Assembly (NCBI GenBank): GCA_006226495.1
Contig: SBGU01000029.1
Coordinates: 62,001 to 126,000 of the forward strand
Source: Alphaproteobacteria bacterium
Lineage (GTDB): Bacteria; Pseudomonadota; Alphaproteobacteria; Sphingomonadales; Kordiimonadaceae
Length of the DNA: 64,000 nucleotides
Direction of reading: 5' to 3'
Numbering within the stretch: the first letter of the stretch is position 1; every line of letters starts with the position of its first letter. Positions 17,473 to 26,491 of the stretch are shown here, piece after piece. The notes below the pieces were generated by a model, which saw only the letters and a list, made by a program, of their open reading frames with translations, was not told the DNA's origin and did no database searches. A program made the position numbers and the translations under genes.

Positions 17473-20190
17473 TCAGGTTTTGGGCCTGATCCGCTGGTAC
17501 AGGTAGCCAACACCGATAAGCGCGGCACCCAGCCCCATGAAGGACAGCGCCCGCGCCATGCCTTCAAGGCTGGCCATATCGAACAGGAAAACCTTCAGGA
17601 CCACAAAACCCAGAAGGCCAAGGCCGGCCATCCTGAGCGCACCAAACGCCGACCGAAGGCCGGCTAGCAGCAGGCCGATGGCATACACAAGCCAAACCGC
17701 GGAATAGCAGTACCATTCCCAGTTGCCGGTCGGGCCGGCGCCGAAGGGATGGAAGGCATGCCGCACTTCTGCCGTGGTCCAGAACCAGAAAACACCCAGC
17801 GCCAGCCCTCCATACAGCTTCACATCGCGCACGCGGCTGTGCCGATGCGCGAACCAGGCCTTCAGGCCATAAAGCACCGCCGGCACCAGGAGCTGCAGGA
17901 ACTGGAGGTTGAAAATGATGTAGCTGCCGATGCGGTTTTCGGTGACAAAACCGTTGAAGCGGCCACCGCCATACAGAAGACCCAGGAGGCTGAGGCCGGT
18001 CATGACCCGACGCAGGAAGGCAAAAACCCTGTCGCCCGTCCTGAGTTCGAGCCAGTAAAGCACAACCGAAGCCACCATCCAGTTGACGGTCTGCAATGCG
18101 GCTTCAAGCGCGGTGATGGCGCCATCAAGCCTGCCATCCGCACCGGCAAGCACCCTGATTTCCAGGGTGACAAAAGCAGAAGCCAGAAGCACAGCCCCGC
18201 CCCGCAGCAGGGCATCAAGCCGGCCACCGCCCCCGGCCTTTGCAAACAGGCGGGCAGCCAGCCAGAACAGGGCCGCAGAAAGGCCATAGGCATAGAAAAG
18301 CCAGTTGAGGGCCCCAAGCGAGCCCCCGCCGCCATAATTGACCACATCCGGATTGAGGAACAGGCGCGCCAGAACCAGCACGGCAAGGCCATAGGCCAGG
18401 CTGCGCAAGCCGGCAACCGGCCGTGTGCGCCAGATCCAGCCAAGCGCCGCCACTTCCAGTGCCAGTGAAAAACTCAGCCAGCCGTCGCGCAGCAGCATGG
18501 AAAGCGCCAGCGCAAGCGCGCCGGTGGTGCCAGCCGCATAGGCTGCGACCACACTGTCCGGCAGGGCGCGCGTCGCTGATCGCACCGTGGCCAGGGTACA
18601 GAGGGCCGCCATGGCAACCGCGATCCCGGCATAGGCGACGCTGGTGTCGAAATGCTGCAGGCGGCCATAAACCACGACCAGCAGCAACAGCGGAAAACCG
18701 GCCCCGACCGAAGCCCACAGGCCCTTGCGCAAAAGCGATGGCAATACCGCAAACAGGCCGAAACCGACCAACCCCGCCAGAAGTGTGGCGACGGTGGCAA
18801 AGCGCTCGAAGCCCGGCGGCGCAATCGGCCCGACGGCAAAATATTGCGCTTCGCCGGACCGGATCAGGTCGGTCATGGCGCCAATGTTCGGTTCATGCCA
18901 GCAAGCCAGCAGGAACAGCGCGCCCAGAAGCAGCATCAGGGTGCCAGCGTCATGTTCCGCGCTGCGCAGGAACGCCACCGTTTGCCCGGCAACGGCCAGC
19001 GCAAAGATGGCAAGGCTGACCGTCGTATAATGGTCCAGCCGCACGACGAAGACCAGGAACAGGCTGATGCCCAGCGCTATCAGGTCCGCAATCTGCGACG
19101 CCGGGTGGCCTGGCAGCAGGCCCAGCACAGTCGGGTCGCTGCGACGGCGTTCGCTCGCATCCGACATGGTGACAATATTCAGGCCGCCAAGCACGATCAG
19201 ATACAGCCCGACCGGCAGGCTGTCGCCGGTGTGCCAACTGGTGACAATCCAGACAGGCACCCACAGAAGCGCAAAACCAAGCGCGGCACCCGCGACATCG
19301 ACCCACGACCGGAGCCGTGCCACATAAAGCGCCGCACCGGCAATGAACAACAGATACGGGAACAGCCCCCAGGGGTTGGCTGAACCCGTGGAGACCAGCA
19401 TCGGCACCAGCATGCCGCCGATCAGGCCAAGGAAGGCGAAAAAGCGCCCCTGCAGCCAGGCAAGCGCCGACGCCGAAACGGAGATAACGGCCAACAGGGC
19501 AAACGCGGCCAGGGGCGGGATCATGTCATAAAGGGCATAGGCGCTGTAGACCGATGCAAACAGGGTGAAAAGCCCGGCGGCAGACAAGGCAGCGGGCAGA
19601 TAGTCCGGCGCGCCGTCAAGCCATGCGGTGCCGCCGCGCCGTCGGCGCACCAGGTCGCCGCCCAGCGCAAGGACAAGGCCCAGCAGCACACCAAGGCCGA
19701 TACGGACCGATGGCCCCAGGAGCCCGGCATCGATGGAATATTTCACAAGGAACGCGCCACCCAGCGCCAGCGCAAGGCCGCCGACCCACATCATCCAGCG
19801 CGACGACAGATCCCGTTCAACACGACCATAATCGCGCTGCGCCGCGGCAGAGGCCTGGGCTTTCGGCGCACTTGGCGGTGGGGCTGGCGGGGCAGCGGGT
19901 GGCGCCACAGGCGCGCTGGCTGCGGTCCGGTCCGCCACCGGTTCCGCCTTTGCGGCAACGACCGGGGCCTTTGCCGGTTCTTCGGTGGCGGGGGCCGGCG
20001 GGGCCGCTGGCATGTCGGTGTTTTCAAGGTGCCCGACACGGCGTTCGAGCCGCATGACATAGCCTTCAACCCGGAGGAGGTCCAGACGCAGGCGGCTGGC
20101 TTCCCCGCGCGCCTTGAAGGCGACGATGGCGGCCACAGGCACCAGCACAAGGAACCCGATCACCAACATGAACCAGAGAATATATTCCAC
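17473..20190 (-). CDS. Large DUF2339 multi-pass membrane protein
   Basis: A 905-residue inner-membrane protein of the DUF2339 family, function unknown. After one N-terminal helix (MEYILWFMLVIGFLVLVPV) there is a short charged, coiled-coil-like segment. A Pro/Ala-rich linker (about 60-115) follows, then the block SSRWMMWVGGLALALGGAFLV and a very long run of twenty or more hydrophobic helices to the C-terminus. Translation starts at a GTG supported by an AAGGGGGAT ribosome-binding site. It converges with the beta-helix gene and lies 27 nt after the Rieske gene on the same strand, so it may be read through from the tsaD-gpsA transcript. Confidence 0.85.
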   Translation of the reverse strand: MEYILWFMLVIGFLVLVPVAAIVAFKARGEASRLRLDLLRVEGYVMRLERRVGHLENTDMPAAPPAPATEEPAKAPVVAAKAEPVADRTAASAPVAPPAAPPAPPPSAPKAQASAAAQRDYGRVERDLSSRWMMWVGGLALALGGAFLVKYSIDAGLLGPSVRIGLGVLLGLVLALGGDLVRRRRGGTAWLDGAPDYLPAALSAAGLFTLFASVYSAYALYDMIPPLAAFALLAVISVSASALAWLQGRFFAFLGLIGGMLVPMLVSTGSANPWGLFPYLLFIAGAALYVARLRSWVDVAGAALGFALLWVPVWIVTSWHTGDSLPVGLYLIVLGGLNIVTMSDASERRRSDPTVLGLLPGHPASQIADLIALGISLFLVFVVRLDHYTTVSLAIFALAVAGQTVAFLRSAEHDAGTLMLLLGALFLLACWHEPNIGAMTDLIRSGEAQYFAVGPIAPPGFERFATVATLLAGLVGFGLFAVLPSLLRKGLWASVGAGFPLLLLVVVYGRLQHFDTSVAYAGIAVAMAALCTLATVRSATRALPDSVVAAYAAGTTGALALALSMLLRDGWLSFSLALEVAALGWIWRTRPVAGLRSLAYGLAVLVLARLFLNPDVVNYGGGGSLGALNWLFYAYGLSAALFWLAARLFAKAGGGGRLDALLRGGAVLLASAFVTLEIRVLAGADGRLDGAITALEAALQTVNWMVASVVLYWLELRTGDRVFAFLRRVMTGLSLLGLLYGGGRFNGFVTENRIGSYIIFNLQFLQLLVPAVLYGLKAWFAHRHSRVRDVKLYGGLALGVFWFWTTAEVRHAFHPFGAGPTGNWEWYCYSAVWLVYAIGLLLAGLRSAFGALRMAGLGLLGFVVLKVFLFDMASLEGMARALSFMGLGAALIGVGYLYQRIRPKT

Positions 20191-20217
20191 GGCAGATCCC
20201 CCTTGCCGACTATGGCC

Positions 20218-20598
20218 TCAGACGCTGTACAGGCCGCCGTCCCGTTCCTCGAACGCCACCGCGCGCAGATACTGGCCCTTGCAGGGACCCAGGTGGCAAT
20301 AGCCGGTTTCCACATGGAACTGCGCCCCGTGGGTGCGGCAGATCAGGCTGGAACCGTCGGTGTTCAGGAACCGCTCGTCAAACAGGTTGAGCGGCGTGCC
20401 CGCATGCGGGCAGCGGTTTTCATAAAGATAGACCTGGCCATTATAGCGCTGCACCAACAGGTGCGCGACCTGGTCGCCGTCCCGGAAGATGATCTCGGCC
20501 CCGCCATGGTCTGGCAGCGCATCGGTCCGGCACAGAAGCGTGCCGGGCTCGGGCCCCGCCGGCAAGTCATCGAGATGGAGCGGCCGGGGTGGGCGCAT
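20218..20598 (-). CDS. Small Rieske [2Fe-2S] protein
   Basis: A 126-residue protein that is essentially one Rieske domain. The cluster ligands are Cys63 and His65 (CPH) and Cys87 and His90 (CRTH), with the further family signature GAQFHVETGYCHLGPC. There is no signal peptide or membrane anchor, so it is expected to be a soluble cytosolic electron carrier or ferredoxin component of an oxygenase. No oxygenase gene is nearby. Its start overlaps the stop of the EVE gene as TGATG, indicating coupled translation. Confidence 0.88.
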   Translation of the reverse strand: MRPPRPLHLDDLPAGPEPGTLLCRTDALPDHGGAEIIFRDGDQVAHLLVQRYNGQVYLYENRCPHAGTPLNLFDERFLNTDGSSLICRTHGAQFHVETGYCHLGPCKGQYLRAVAFEERDGGLYSV

Positions 20599-21008
20599 CA
20601 GCGAAAGTCCGCGAGCGCGGCGATGGTCCGGAAGGCCGCATCGTCGATGGGCATGACCGACAGGCGCGCCTGCCGCACCAGCGCCAGGTGAGCCATGTCT
20701 TCCCGTGCCTTGATCTCGGCCAATGTCACCGGGTTCGTCGCGGTTTTTGCTGCCTTCAGGTCGACAAGGCAGAAACGCCCGGTTTCATCCCCGGGGTCCG
20801 GATAGGCTTCGCGTACCACGGTGCACAGGCCAACGATGCGGCGTTCGTTGCCCGTGTGGTAGAACAGCACCGCGTCGCCCAGTTTCATGGCACGCATGTT
20901 TTTCTGGGCGGCGAAATTGCGCACACCGGTCCAGGGCGCGGCATCCACACCCTCTTGGTCGTGCCAGCCCCATTCGTCTGCTTCGGTTTTGACAAGCCAG
21001 GCGGCCAT
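20598..21008 (-). CDS. EVE domain-containing protein
   Basis: A 136-residue EVE-domain protein (PUA-like fold). The family typically opens WLVKTEADEWGW and has the block GVRNFAAQKNMRAMKLGDAVLFYHTGNERRIVG, both seen here. EVE domains bind modified bases in nucleic acids. The human homologue is thymocyte nuclear protein 1. In alphaproteobacteria the gene commonly sits next to yciI and gpsA, as here. The cellular target in bacteria is not established. Confidence 0.9.
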   Translation of the reverse strand: MAAWLVKTEADEWGWHDQEGVDAAPWTGVRNFAAQKNMRAMKLGDAVLFYHTGNERRIVGLCTVVREAYPDPGDETGRFCLVDLKAAKTATNPVTLAEIKAREDMAHLALVRQARLSVMPIDDAAFRTIAALADFR

Positions 21009-21014
21009 GGCGGA

Positions 21015-21317
21015 TCAGCCTTCTTTTGGGACCCAGTCGCCCAGCACGGCTTTCCAGTGCCGGATTTCGACGCGTTCGAACAGGCCGGCGGTCGCGTAAG
21101 GGTCATTGTCGGCAAACAGGCGCACCGCGCCTTCGCTGGCGGCATCGATCACGATCATGCTGCCCACGGGTTTGGGCTCGTCACCCGCCGACAGGATCGG
21201 CCCCGCCACCTTGATGCGGCCTGCGGCACCCTTCAGATATTCCAGGTGCGCCGGGCGGTTGTTCATGCGGACCTCAAGGCTGTCGGGCTTGTCATGGGCG
21301 ATGATGGTGAACAGCAT
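21015..21317 (-). CDS. YciI family protein
   Basis: A 100-residue dimeric alpha/beta-barrel (ferredoxin-like) protein of the YciI family. Visible features are MLFTIIAHDKPDSLEVR, RPAHLEYLKGA and the C-terminal DPYATAGLFERVEIRHW, including the conserved His/Asp pair thought to form an active site. Biochemical function is not known for this branch. It lies 11 nt downstream of gpsA and 6 nt upstream of the EVE gene in one minus-strand run. Confidence 0.9.
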   Translation of the reverse strand: MLFTIIAHDKPDSLEVRMNNRPAHLEYLKGAAGRIKVAGPILSAGDEPKPVGSMIVIDAASEGAVRLFADNDPYATAGLFERVEIRHWKAVLGDWVPKEG

Positions 21318-21328
21318 TGTCGGGCCTC

Positions 21329-22321
21329 CTATCGGCTTTCGGTTTTGAAGGGACGGTTCAGAAGCTCGTCCATCACGGTACGCACGTCCTGCCCTTCCTT
21401 GAGAATTTTATAGACCGCTTCGGTGATCGGCATCGACAGGCCTTTTTCAGCCGCGATCTTGTGCACGATCTCGACCGTATGGGCGCCTTCGGCCACCGAA
21501 TTGCGTTCGGCCATGATGTCCGCGAAGGTGCGGCCCTCGCCGATGGCCTTGCCAAGCGACATGTTGCGCGACTGGGTGCTGCCGCAGGTCAGGATCAGGT
21601 CGCCGAGGCCCGACAGGCCCATCATGGTTTCGCGTTCGGCACCATACAGCGCGCCGAAACGCATGATTTCCGCGAGGCCCCGGGTGATAACCGCCGCCTT
21701 GGCGTTTTCCCCGATATTCAGGCCGGCCACAATGCCGCAGGCGATGGCCAGCACATTCTTGACCGCGCCGCCCACCTGGGCGCCCACCACGTCGTGATTA
21801 TAGTAGGGCCGGAAGGTCGGCTGGCCGAGCGCCTGTACAAGCGCCTCCCCCACCACCTTGTCGCGGGCCGCGAGGGTCAGGGCGCAGGGCATGCCGCGCG
21901 CCACTTCAGCGGCGAAGGTGGGGCCGGACAGCACGGCCACCGGATGGCCGGGCGCCACTTCTTCCAGCGCTTCGCTCAGCAGTTTGCCGGTCGCGACCTC
22001 GATACCCTTAGAGCAGATCACCAGCGGCACATCCGGGCGCAGGTGTTTGACAAGCGCCGCCGCCATCGACCGCAGATGCTGCGCCGGACTGACAATCAAT
22101 ACCGCATCGGACGCGGCCATATCGGCCAGGTCGCCGGTGGCGCGGATTTTGGGATCAAGCGTTACGCCGGGCAGGAACAGGGTGTTTTCGTGTTTGTCCC
22201 GGACGGATGCGACCACCTCCGCCTCCCGCGCCCACAGAATGGTATCGCGGCCTGCGCCGGCCGCTGCCGCGGCCAGTGCCGTTCCCCAGGCCCCAGCGCC
22301 CAAGACACCGATTGTCTGCAC
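21329..22321 (-). CDS. gpsA: Glycerol-3-phosphate dehydrogenase [NAD(P)+]
   Basis: A 330-residue enzyme reducing dihydroxyacetone phosphate to sn-glycerol 3-phosphate for phospholipid synthesis. The N-terminal Rossmann motif is GVLGAGAWGTALA. CSKGIE, LSGPTFAAEVARG and the catalytic-lysine segment VGGAVKNVLAIACG follow, with the C-terminal helical substrate domain (GLSGLGDLILTC). A GTG at 22321 is taken as start because GGGGAGAG lies at ideal spacing; the TTG five codons earlier lacks a site. It is downstream of tsaD on the same strand, a common alphaproteobacterial neighbourhood. Confidence 0.95.
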   Translation of the reverse strand: MQTIGVLGAGAWGTALAAAAAGAGRDTILWAREAEVVASVRDKHENTLFLPGVTLDPKIRATGDLADMAASDAVLIVSPAQHLRSMAAALVKHLRPDVPLVICSKGIEVATGKLLSEALEEVAPGHPVAVLSGPTFAAEVARGMPCALTLAARDKVVGEALVQALGQPTFRPYYNHDVVGAQVGGAVKNVLAIACGIVAGLNIGENAKAAVITRGLAEIMRFGALYGAERETMMGLSGLGDLILTCGSTQSRNMSLGKAIGEGRTFADIMAERNSVAEGAHTVEIVHKIAAEKGLSMPITEAVYKILKEGQDVRTVMDELLNRPFKTESR

Positions 22322-22381
22322 CCGTACTCTCCCCAACTGTTTGATGCATCATTGCCCGCTTGGGGCCGTTTCAGCAAGTGC

Positions 22382-23503
22382 TTATGCCTTGGCGCCTTTT
22401 TTGCCGTGGCCGACCAGGGGCGTGGCTTTTTCATCAAGCGGCCAGCGCGGGCGCGGCGAAACATCGGCGTCATCAATGCCGGGATCGGCGACAAACCGCT
22501 CGAGCCCGGCCCAGGCGATCATGGCGCCATTATCGGTGCACAGGCTGAGGGGCGGCGCATGGAACAGCATGCCCTCCTTCGCCGCCAGCGCTTCGATCTC
22601 GGCCCTCAGGTAGGCGTTCGCAGCAACACCGCCCGCAACCACCAGCGGAAATTTGCCCGCGCCCGCGCGGGTGCGGAACAGCGCGATGGCGTTCCTGAGC
22701 CGGTCGACAAGGCAGGCGCCAACCGTTTGCTGGAACGCGGCACAGATATCGGCGCGGTCGTCTTCATAGAGCATGCCGCGCTTGGCCACACAGTCTTCGG
22801 CAAGCCGCCGGACCGCGGTCTTGAGGCCGGAGAAGGAAAAATCACAGCCCGGTTTGCCGACCATCGGTTTCGGCAGGCTGAAGCGCGCAGCATTACCGGC
22901 CCTCGCCGCCGCCTCGACCGCCGGACCGCCGGGGTACGGCAGGCCCAGAAGCTTGGCCGTCTTGTCAAAGGCTTCGCCCGCCGCGTCATCAATGGTGCTG
23001 CCAAGGCGTTCATAGTCCCCAACCCCGCTGACCGACAGGATCTGGCAATGCCCGCCAGAGACCAGCAAAAGCAGAAACGGAAACTCGATATCCGCCACCA
23101 GCCGCGCGGTCAGCGCATGGCCTTCCAGGTGGTTGACCGCAACAAAGGGTTTGCCGCTGGCTTTGGCGACCGCCTTGGCGGTCATCACCCCCACCATCAG
23201 CCCGCCCACGAGCCCGGGGCCCGTTGTGGCGGCAATGGCATCGATATCCTTGAAACCCAGCCCGGCATCTTCCATCAGGCCCTTCAGGAGGTGATCGAGG
23301 TGCGAGATATGCTGCCTCGCCGCAATCTCGGGCACCACGCCGCCAAATTCGGCATGGTCGTCGATCTGCGACAGCACCCGGTGCGCCAGGATCTGCTTGT
23401 CGGCGGATACGATGGCCGCGGCCGTTTCGTCGCAACTGGTTTCGATCCCCAGCACCAGCGGGCGGCTAAAGGCTTGATCCGGCATTTTGTTTTGGCCTGG
23501 CAT
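22382..23503 (-). CDS. tsaD: tRNA N6-threonylcarbamoyladenosine transferase TsaD
   Basis: A 373-residue ASKHA-fold protein that transfers the threonylcarbamoyl group to A37 of ANN-decoding tRNAs, working with TsaB and TsaE. The opening [17 protein letters not shown], the metal-binding His pair in RQHISHLDH, and [24 protein letters not shown] and [13 protein letters not shown] are all present. The ATG at 23503 ([10 protein letters not shown]) gives a slightly long N-terminus; 23485 is an alternative. It is divergent from hemC, a conserved arrangement, with about 100 nt between them. Confidence 0.95.
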   Translation of the reverse strand: MPGQNKMPDQAFSRPLVLGIETSCDETAAAIVSADKQILAHRVLSQIDDHAEFGGVVPEIAARQHISHLDHLLKGLMEDAGLGFKDIDAIAATTGPGLVGGLMVGVMTAKAVAKASGKPFVAVNHLEGHALTARLVADIEFPFLLLLVSGGHCQILSVSGVGDYERLGSTIDDAAGEAFDKTAKLLGLPYPGGPAVEAAARAGNAARFSLPKPMVGKPGCDFSFSGLKTAVRRLAEDCVAKRGMLYEDDRADICAAFQQTVGACLVDRLRNAIALFRTRAGAGKFPLVVAGGVAANAYLRAEIEALAAKEGMLFHAPPLSLCTDNGAMIAWAGLERFVADPGIDDADVSPRPRWPLDEKATPLVGHGKKGAKA

Positions 23504-23525
23504 GGCAAAATCCCGTCTTTGGGGC

Positions 23526-23554
23526 TTGGGCGTTTGAGTATAAGGTTCTATAAG
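23526..23554 (+). promoter_or_regulatory. Promoter of the hemC-hemD-mitofilin-hemY operon
   Basis: TTGGGC (23526-23531), a 17-nt spacer and TATAAG (23549-23554) form a good sigma70 promoter. The predicted transcript start, near 23561, falls after an in-frame ATG at 23557. This favours the GTG at 23608 as the hemC start. Confidence 0.5.
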
Positions 23555-23607
23555 CCATGGAAACAGCGGCAAATTTACCGCTCGCCATACCATCCGGAGA
23601 GGGCTTC

Positions 23608-24567
23608 GTGCAACAGTCGATCAAGATCGGAACCAGGGGCAGCCCGCTTGCGCTGGCGCAGGCGGAAGATGTGAAGGCGCGCCTTGTGGCCGCGCACACG
23701 GACCTTGCGCCCGGGAATGTCGAGATCGTGGTGATCAAGACCACGGGTGACCGTATCCTCGACCGGCACCTGATGAACGCCGGCGGCAAGGGCCTGTTCA
23801 CCAAGGAAATCGAGGATGCGCTGATCGCGGGCGAGATCGACTGCGCCGTGCATTCGAGCAAGGACATGCCGACAAGCCTGCCCGACGGGCTGGTGCTGTC
23901 GACCTTCCTGAAGCGCGAGGATGCCCGCGATGTATTCATCAGCGCGGCATACGGCAGCCTTGCGGACCTGCCGGAAGGCGCAACGGTCGGCACCGCCTCC
24001 CTGCGCCGGCGCGCGCTGGCGCTGAGGGCCCGGCCGGACCTGAAGATTGTCACCTTCCGGGGCAATGTGCAGACGCGGCTCCGCAAGCTTAAGGAAGGCG
24101 AGGCAGACGCCACCTTCCTGGCCCGCGCCGGCCTGAACCGGCTGGACATGGCCGCAGCCGCAACCGAAACCCTGCCCCTGGACACCTTCCCGCCCGCACC
24201 GGCCCAAGGCGCCGTGACCGTGGAAATCCGCGACAGCGACAGGGCGATGAAAGCCCGCCTTGCGCCGCTGCACTGTGCGGAAACCGCGCTGGCGGTGACC
24301 GCCGAACGTGCTTTCCTGGCCGCGCTGGACGGGTCCTGCCGCACGCCGATTGCCGCACACGCGACAATTGCCGATAATCGCGTTATGATGCGCGCCATGC
24401 TGCTTTCGCTTGACGGAACCACGGTTTTTGAACGCAGCGGCGAAGCCGCAGCGGACCTTGACGCCGCCTTCCTTCTGGGCCGCGACCTGGGCGCCCAGGT
24501 GCGGGCCGACGCCGGCGAAGCCTTTTTCGAGACGCTCAACCTGGATATCCAGAGGGAGATTGAATGA
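23608..24567 (+). CDS. hemC: Hydroxymethylbilane synthase (porphobilinogen deaminase)
   Basis: A 319-residue haem-pathway enzyme that polymerises four porphobilinogens into hydroxymethylbilane. The opening [18 protein letters not shown], the catalytic-Asp segment [22 protein letters not shown] for substrate binding, and Cys244 in [10 protein letters not shown], which carries the dipyrromethane cofactor, are all present. GTG at 23608 is preferred over ATG at 23557 because GGAGAGG lies 5 nt upstream of it and the predicted promoter would exclude the earlier start. It overlaps hemD by 4 nt (ATGA). Confidence 0.96.
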   Translation: MQQSIKIGTRGSPLALAQAEDVKARLVAAHTDLAPGNVEIVVIKTTGDRILDRHLMNAGGKGLFTKEIEDALIAGEIDCAVHSSKDMPTSLPDGLVLSTFLKREDARDVFISAAYGSLADLPEGATVGTASLRRRALALRARPDLKIVTFRGNVQTRLRKLKEGEADATFLARAGLNRLDMAAAATETLPLDTFPPAPAQGAVTVEIRDSDRAMKARLAPLHCAETALAVTAERAFLAALDGSCRTPIAAHATIADNRVMMRAMLLSLDGTTVFERSGEAAADLDAAFLLGRDLGAQVRADAGEAFFETLNLDIQREIE

Positions 24568-25259
24568 GCACGGTCCTGGTCACCCGCCCGCTTGAGGAAG
24601 CGACCCCGACCGCGGAACGGCTGGAACGCCTGGGCCACCGCGTGATCATCGCCCCGATGATCCAGATCGACCCCATCTCGTTTGAAATCCCGGCAGATGA
24701 CCGCAGCCTGATCATTACCAGCAAAAACGGCGCCCGCTTCGGCCTTGCCAACATCGGCAACAAGGCGCGGCCCATTTTTGCGGTCGGTGAAGCCACGGCG
24801 GCAGAGGCCCGCGCGCTCGGTTTCACCAATATAACGGTCGGGCCGGGCACCGCCCGGCAGATGATCCCGATCCTGCTGGAGCGCGGCATCGCCCAGAAGC
24901 GCAAATATACCCACCTGGCCGGCAACGAGGTCGCCTACAATATTGCCGATGTATTGAAGAACGAAGGTGTCGACGCCAATACGACCACCACCTACCAGGC
25001 CCGGCCGATGCGCAGCTTTTCGCTGGGCGTGCAGGAAGCCTTCGATGAAGGCGAAATCAGCCATGCGCTCTTTTATTCGCCGCGCACCGCCACCATCTTC
25101 GAAGAAGCGGTTGCCGACTATGAACGGCCCGACTGGCTGCAGCGGATGAATGCCCTTGCCCTGTCGACCCGGGTGGCGGAAAATCTGATCGGGCCCTGGA
25201 AGTCGGTCCGCTACGCGATCATACCAACCGAAAAGGCCCTGTTCAGCATGCTTGGCTGA
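24564..25259 (+). CDS. hemD: Uroporphyrinogen-III synthase
   Basis: A 231-residue enzyme cyclising hydroxymethylbilane to uroporphyrinogen III. HemD sequences are poorly conserved, but VLVTRPLEEATPTAERLERLGHRV at the N-terminus, SLIITSKNGARF, FAVGEATAAEARALGF and the tyrosine-containing FYSPRTATIF are recognisable. The position directly after hemC with an ATGA overlap is decisive. Both enzymes feed haem, sirohaem and related tetrapyrroles. Confidence 0.92.
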   Translation: MSTVLVTRPLEEATPTAERLERLGHRVIIAPMIQIDPISFEIPADDRSLIITSKNGARFGLANIGNKARPIFAVGEATAAEARALGFTNITVGPGTARQMIPILLERGIAQKRKYTHLAGNEVAYNIADVLKNEGVDANTTTTYQARPMRSFSLGVQEAFDEGEISHALFYSPRTATIFEEAVADYERPDWLQRMNALALSTRVAENLIGPWKSVRYAIIPTEKALFSMLG

Positions 25260-25282
25260 GACGGACCGGCGGGGGACACAGA

Positions 25283-26491
25283 GTGAGCGATACCGACAAA
25301 AAACCCGACAGCAGCGAAACGGAAGACCTTGGCGACATTGTCGACGCCGAGGTGATTGCCGAACATAAGGCGGAACCGAGGGCCGAGCCAATGCGCGATG
25401 CCGCCGCGCCGGCACCAAAACCGGCGGCCAAATCCTTTATGGCGCGCGCCGGCTGGGTTCTGGCTTTTGGCCTGGCCGCCTTCATCGGCGGCGTGGCAGC
25501 CGCACCCAGTTTCGACGCGGGACTGGTCGAGCTCGGCCTGCGCCAGCCGCCACCGCCCGTGCTAACCACCCGTGCAGAGACCGATCCCGCCGTCATGACC
25601 GCGGTTGCGGACCTCAAGGCCGCCCTTGTGCGCCAGCAGGAAATGCTGGCCCAGCATGAAGCGAAGCTGGATGCATCGGAACAGGGCTGGGCCGCGCTCA
25701 AGGCCGATGTGAACAGCCTTGCCAGCACGCCGGCTGCCGCCGCCCCCGCGACCGACCCGGCGCAGGTGGCAGAACTGCAGGCGCAGGTGGAGCGCCTGTC
25801 CGGCGATATTGCCCGCCTCACCGATCTTGCCGGGCGCGACGACCCGGCTGTGCGCGACCTCTCAGGCGCCCTGGCCCTGGCGCGCGCAGAATCGAACCAG
25901 TTGAAGACCCGGCTTGCGAGCCTGGAGACCGCCATGAAGGCGGTTGAAAGCGGGGCGCTGGAAGCCAGCCCGCGCGGCCGACTGGTGCTGTCCCTGGGTC
26001 GCATCAAGGAACGGGCGCTGGCGGGCCAGCCGTTCGGCGCGGACCTCGCCGCGCTCGAGCCCGACTTTGCCGCGTTGCCAACCCTTGACCAGCAGCGCAT
26101 CGGTGCCGAACTTGCTGTCCTTGAACAGAATGGCATCGGCATTCGCGCCACCGACACCCTGACCGCCGATTTCGATGCCGCCGCCACCGCCGCCATGAAA
26201 GCGGCGGACAAGGCGGACGGCAGCTTCCTGACCGGCCTTTTCACCGTTCGCCGCACCGACGCCGGCGCCGAGGGGCTCGAGGCCCAGCTTGCCAAGGCCG
26301 AACGCAGCCTTTATGGCCGCGATGTCGCCGGCGCCATCACGGCGCTTGAGGGTATTGAAGGCCCGGCGGCCGGCGCGCTTGAGGCCTGGCTCTCGGCTGC
26401 ACGCGCCCATGTGGCGGTCGACACGGCCTTCAGCCGGCTGACCGCCACCGTGGCCCGCATGGATGAAGGCCTGAGGGGAGCCGCCCAGTGA
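25283..26491 (+). CDS. Mitofilin/Mic60-like inner-membrane protein
   Basis: A 402-residue protein with a cytoplasmic acidic N-terminus (1-50), one transmembrane helix (about 52-72), and a periplasmic region rich in coiled coil (about 95-220). A C-terminal helical mitofilin-type domain follows (about 240-400, with a tail rich in Ala/Leu). Alphaproteobacterial Mic60 homologues shape intracytoplasmic or envelope membranes and are encoded beside haem genes, exactly this context. A GTG start follows a GGGGGA site. It overlaps hemY by 4 nt. The call relies on architecture and synteny because primary sequence conservation is low. Confidence 0.75.
   Translation: MSDTDKKPDSSETEDLGDIVDAEVIAEHKAEPRAEPMRDAAAPAPKPAAKSFMARAGWVLAFGLAAFIGGVAAAPSFDAGLVELGLRQPPPPVLTTRAETDPAVMTAVADLKAALVRQQEMLAQHEAKLDASEQGWAALKADVNSLASTPAAAAPATDPAQVAELQAQVERLSGDIARLTDLAGRDDPAVRDLSGALALARAESNQLKTRLASLETAMKAVESGALEASPRGRLVLSLGRIKERALAGQPFGADLAALEPDFAALPTLDQQRIGAELAVLEQNGIGIRATDTLTADFDAAATAAMKAADKADGSFLTGLFTVRRTDAGAEGLEAQLAKAERSLYGRDVAGAITALEGIEGPAAGALEAWLSAARAHVAVDTAFSRLTATVARMDEGLRGAAQ

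Noticed and set aside
21317-23674. A 785-codon plus-strand open frame antisense to gpsA and tsaD
   Set aside because: It mirrors two strongly conserved minus-strand genes and its translation has no recognisable domain, with His/Arg/Gly-rich composition typical of antisense frames in high-GC DNA.
23466-25418. A 650-codon minus-strand open frame antisense to hemC and hemD
   Set aside because: It spans two clear plus-strand genes and their junction, with no coherent domain, so it is a shadow frame.
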